From: Actinomycetota bacterium | GTDB lineage: Bacteria > Actinomycetota > Thermoleophilia > Gaiellales > Gaiellaceae | NCBI GenBank assembly: GCA_013817555.1 | Contig: JACDCN010000150.1 | Location: 1 to 5,663, forward strand | Length of the DNA stretch: 5,663 bases | Direction: 5' to 3' | Shown: positions 4,601 through 5,663 of the stretch, one piece after another | Numbering within the stretch: position 1 is the first letter of the stretch | How the letters are laid out: each line of letters opens with the position of its first letter | The notes under the pieces: model-generated | Databases searched by the model: none | Seen by the model: the letters and a program-made list of their open reading frames with translations, nothing else | What the model was told of the DNA's origin: nothing | Made by a program: the position numbers and the translations under genes

Positions 4601-5663
4601 GTGTTCGACACCCTCTCCGACAAGCTCCAGGCGACCCTTGGCGGTCTCGGAAGAGGCGGCCGGCTCGACGAGGAATCGGTCTCCAAAGCGATGCGAGAGA
4701 TCCGTCTCGCGCTGCTCGAGGCCGATGTCAACTTCGAGGTCGCCAAGGACTTCACGGCCAACCTGAAAGAACGGGCGCTCGGGCAGGACGTCCTCAAGAG
4801 CCTCTCGCCGGGGCAGCAAGTCGTGAAGATCGTCCACGAGGAGCTGACCGCGCTGATGGGGTCGGGCGACTCCCGGCTCGCGTTCGGGCGTCCTCCGACG
4901 GTGATCCTGCTCGCGGGGCTCCAGGGATCCGGCAAGACGACGACCGCCGCGAAGCTCGCGCTTCTCCTGCGCAAGGAAGGCAAGCGGCCCGCGCTCGTCG
5001 CCTGCGACCTCCAACGTCCCGCGGCCGTCGAGCAGCTCGAGCAGCTGGGCCGCCAGATCCAGATTCCCGTCTACCGGCTGGACACCAAGGACGCCGTCGC
5101 CGCGGCGCGCCACGGGCTCGATGCCGCGCGTCGCGACGGCTTGGACGTCGTGATCGTCGACACCGCGGGACGCCTGCAGATCGACGAGGAGCTGATGGAC
5201 GAGCTTGGGCGCGTTCGCGACGAGACGAAGCCCACGAACGTCCTCCTGGTCCTCGACGCGATGACGGGTCAGGAGGCGGTGGCGGTCGCGTTGGCGTTCC
5301 AGGAGCGGATCGAGTTCGACGGAGTGGTGCTGACGAAGCTCGACGGCGACGCTCGCGGTGGAGCAGCGCTGTCGGTCCGGGCCGCCACCGGCCGTCCCGT
5401 CAAGCTTGCGTCGGTCGGAGAGAAGCTCGATCAGCTCGAGTACTTTCACCCCGACCGCATGGCGTCACGGATCCTCGGCATGGGGGACGTGCTCACGCTG
5501 ATCGAGAAGGCCGAGGCCGCGGTCGAGCTCGACGACCAGGAGGAGATGGAGCGCCGGATGCGCGCCGGGGAGTTCACCTTCGACGACTTCCTCTCGAGCT
5601 ATCGGATGCTGCGCAAGATGGGGCCGCTGCAGGGCGTGCTCAAGCTCGTCCCCGGCCTGGGCA
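4601..5663 (+). CDS. ffh: Signal recognition particle protein Ffh / SRP54 (3' end outside window)
   Basis: Ffh binds signal sequences emerging from the ribosome, together with SRP RNA, and delivers them to FtsY. The visible 354 codons run without a stop to the right edge. GTG 4601 is chosen because MFDTLSDKLQATL is the expected Ffh N-terminus, and no later start keeps the N-domain helices. The N domain spans about 1-90 and includes the ALLEADVN motif (37-44). The G domain has P-loop GLQGSGKTTTAAKL (106-119), DLQRPAA (136-142), DTAGR (187-191), TKLDGDARGG (245-254) and closing motif SVGEKLDQLEYFHPDRMASR (271-290). The linker ILGMGD leads into the M domain (FDDFLSSYRMLRKMGPL, 327-343). The methionine-rich finger loop and the SRP-RNA-binding motif lie beyond the window. 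A full protein is usually about 430-520 residues, so roughly a fifth or more is missing. No RBS is visible; see the candidate -10 at 4587. All GTPase motifs look functional. Confidence 0.97.
   Translation, partial: MFDTLSDKLQATLGGLGRGGRLDEESVSKAMREIRLALLEADVNFEVAKDFTANLKERALGQDVLKSLSPGQQVVKIVHEELTALMGSGDSRLAFGRPPTVILLAGLQGSGKTTTAAKLALLLRKEGKRPALVACDLQRPAAVEQLEQLGRQIQIPVYRLDTKDAVAAARHGLDAARRDGLDVVIVDTAGRLQIDEELMDELGRVRDETKPTNVLLVLDAMTGQEAVAVALAFQERIEFDGVVLTKLDGDARGGAALSVRAATGRPVKLASVGEKLDQLEYFHPDRMASRILGMGDVLTLIEKAEAAVELDDQEEMERRMRAGEFTFDDFLSSYRMLRKMGPLQGVLKLVPGLG

Noticed and set aside
4586..5449. Open frame of 287 codons on the minus strand opposite ffh
   Set aside because: It is in exact triplet register with ffh on the other strand, so it is open for the same codon-bias reason. 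The + strand carries every Ffh GTPase motif.

Overview
The window is GC-rich, with G or C at most third codon positions, frequent GTG starts and short intergenic gaps. It comes from a bacterial chromosome and suggests a high-GC actinobacterium. A Thermoleophilia-like lineage is my guess, based on general gene style and on the cyclase-ATPase-TPR protein; the window holds no rRNA or other marker that would settle this.

The two ends carry the paired GTPases of co-translational protein targeting, both on the + strand. The left edge (2-730) is the 3' part of ftsY, the SRP receptor, including its whole GTPase core. The right edge (4601-5663) is the 5' part of ffh, the SRP54 protein, with a complete N domain and G domain and the first residues of the M domain.

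Between them lies about 3.9 kb of accessory material. After ftsY comes a 206-bp gap with two hairpins, a possible 23-codon leader ORF and a plausible promoter. Two small + strand genes follow: a 114-aa protein resembling the dimeric alpha/beta-barrel (ABM-like) superfamily (937-1281), and a 70-aa protein with two hydrophobic segments (1331-1543). They converge, across a 12-bp gap, on a probable two-gene minus-strand operon. That operon is transcribed from next to ffh: a 907-aa class III nucleotidyl cyclase-like / STAND ATPase / TPR protein (4551-1828), then, after 29 bp, an 80-aa unknown protein with an excellent ribosome binding site (1798-1556).

The cyclase-like protein and ffh are divergent, with only 49 bp between their start codons. 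A -10 element just before the ffh GTG suggests that the ffh mRNA is leaderless. The central regulator keeps the metal-binding aspartates of class III cyclases but has lost several substrate and transition-state residues. It ends in six TPR-like repeats with an exact 40-residue period and has no DNA-binding domain. Nothing links the accessory genes to SRP function except position. I see no mobile element, CRISPR array, tRNA or rRNA.
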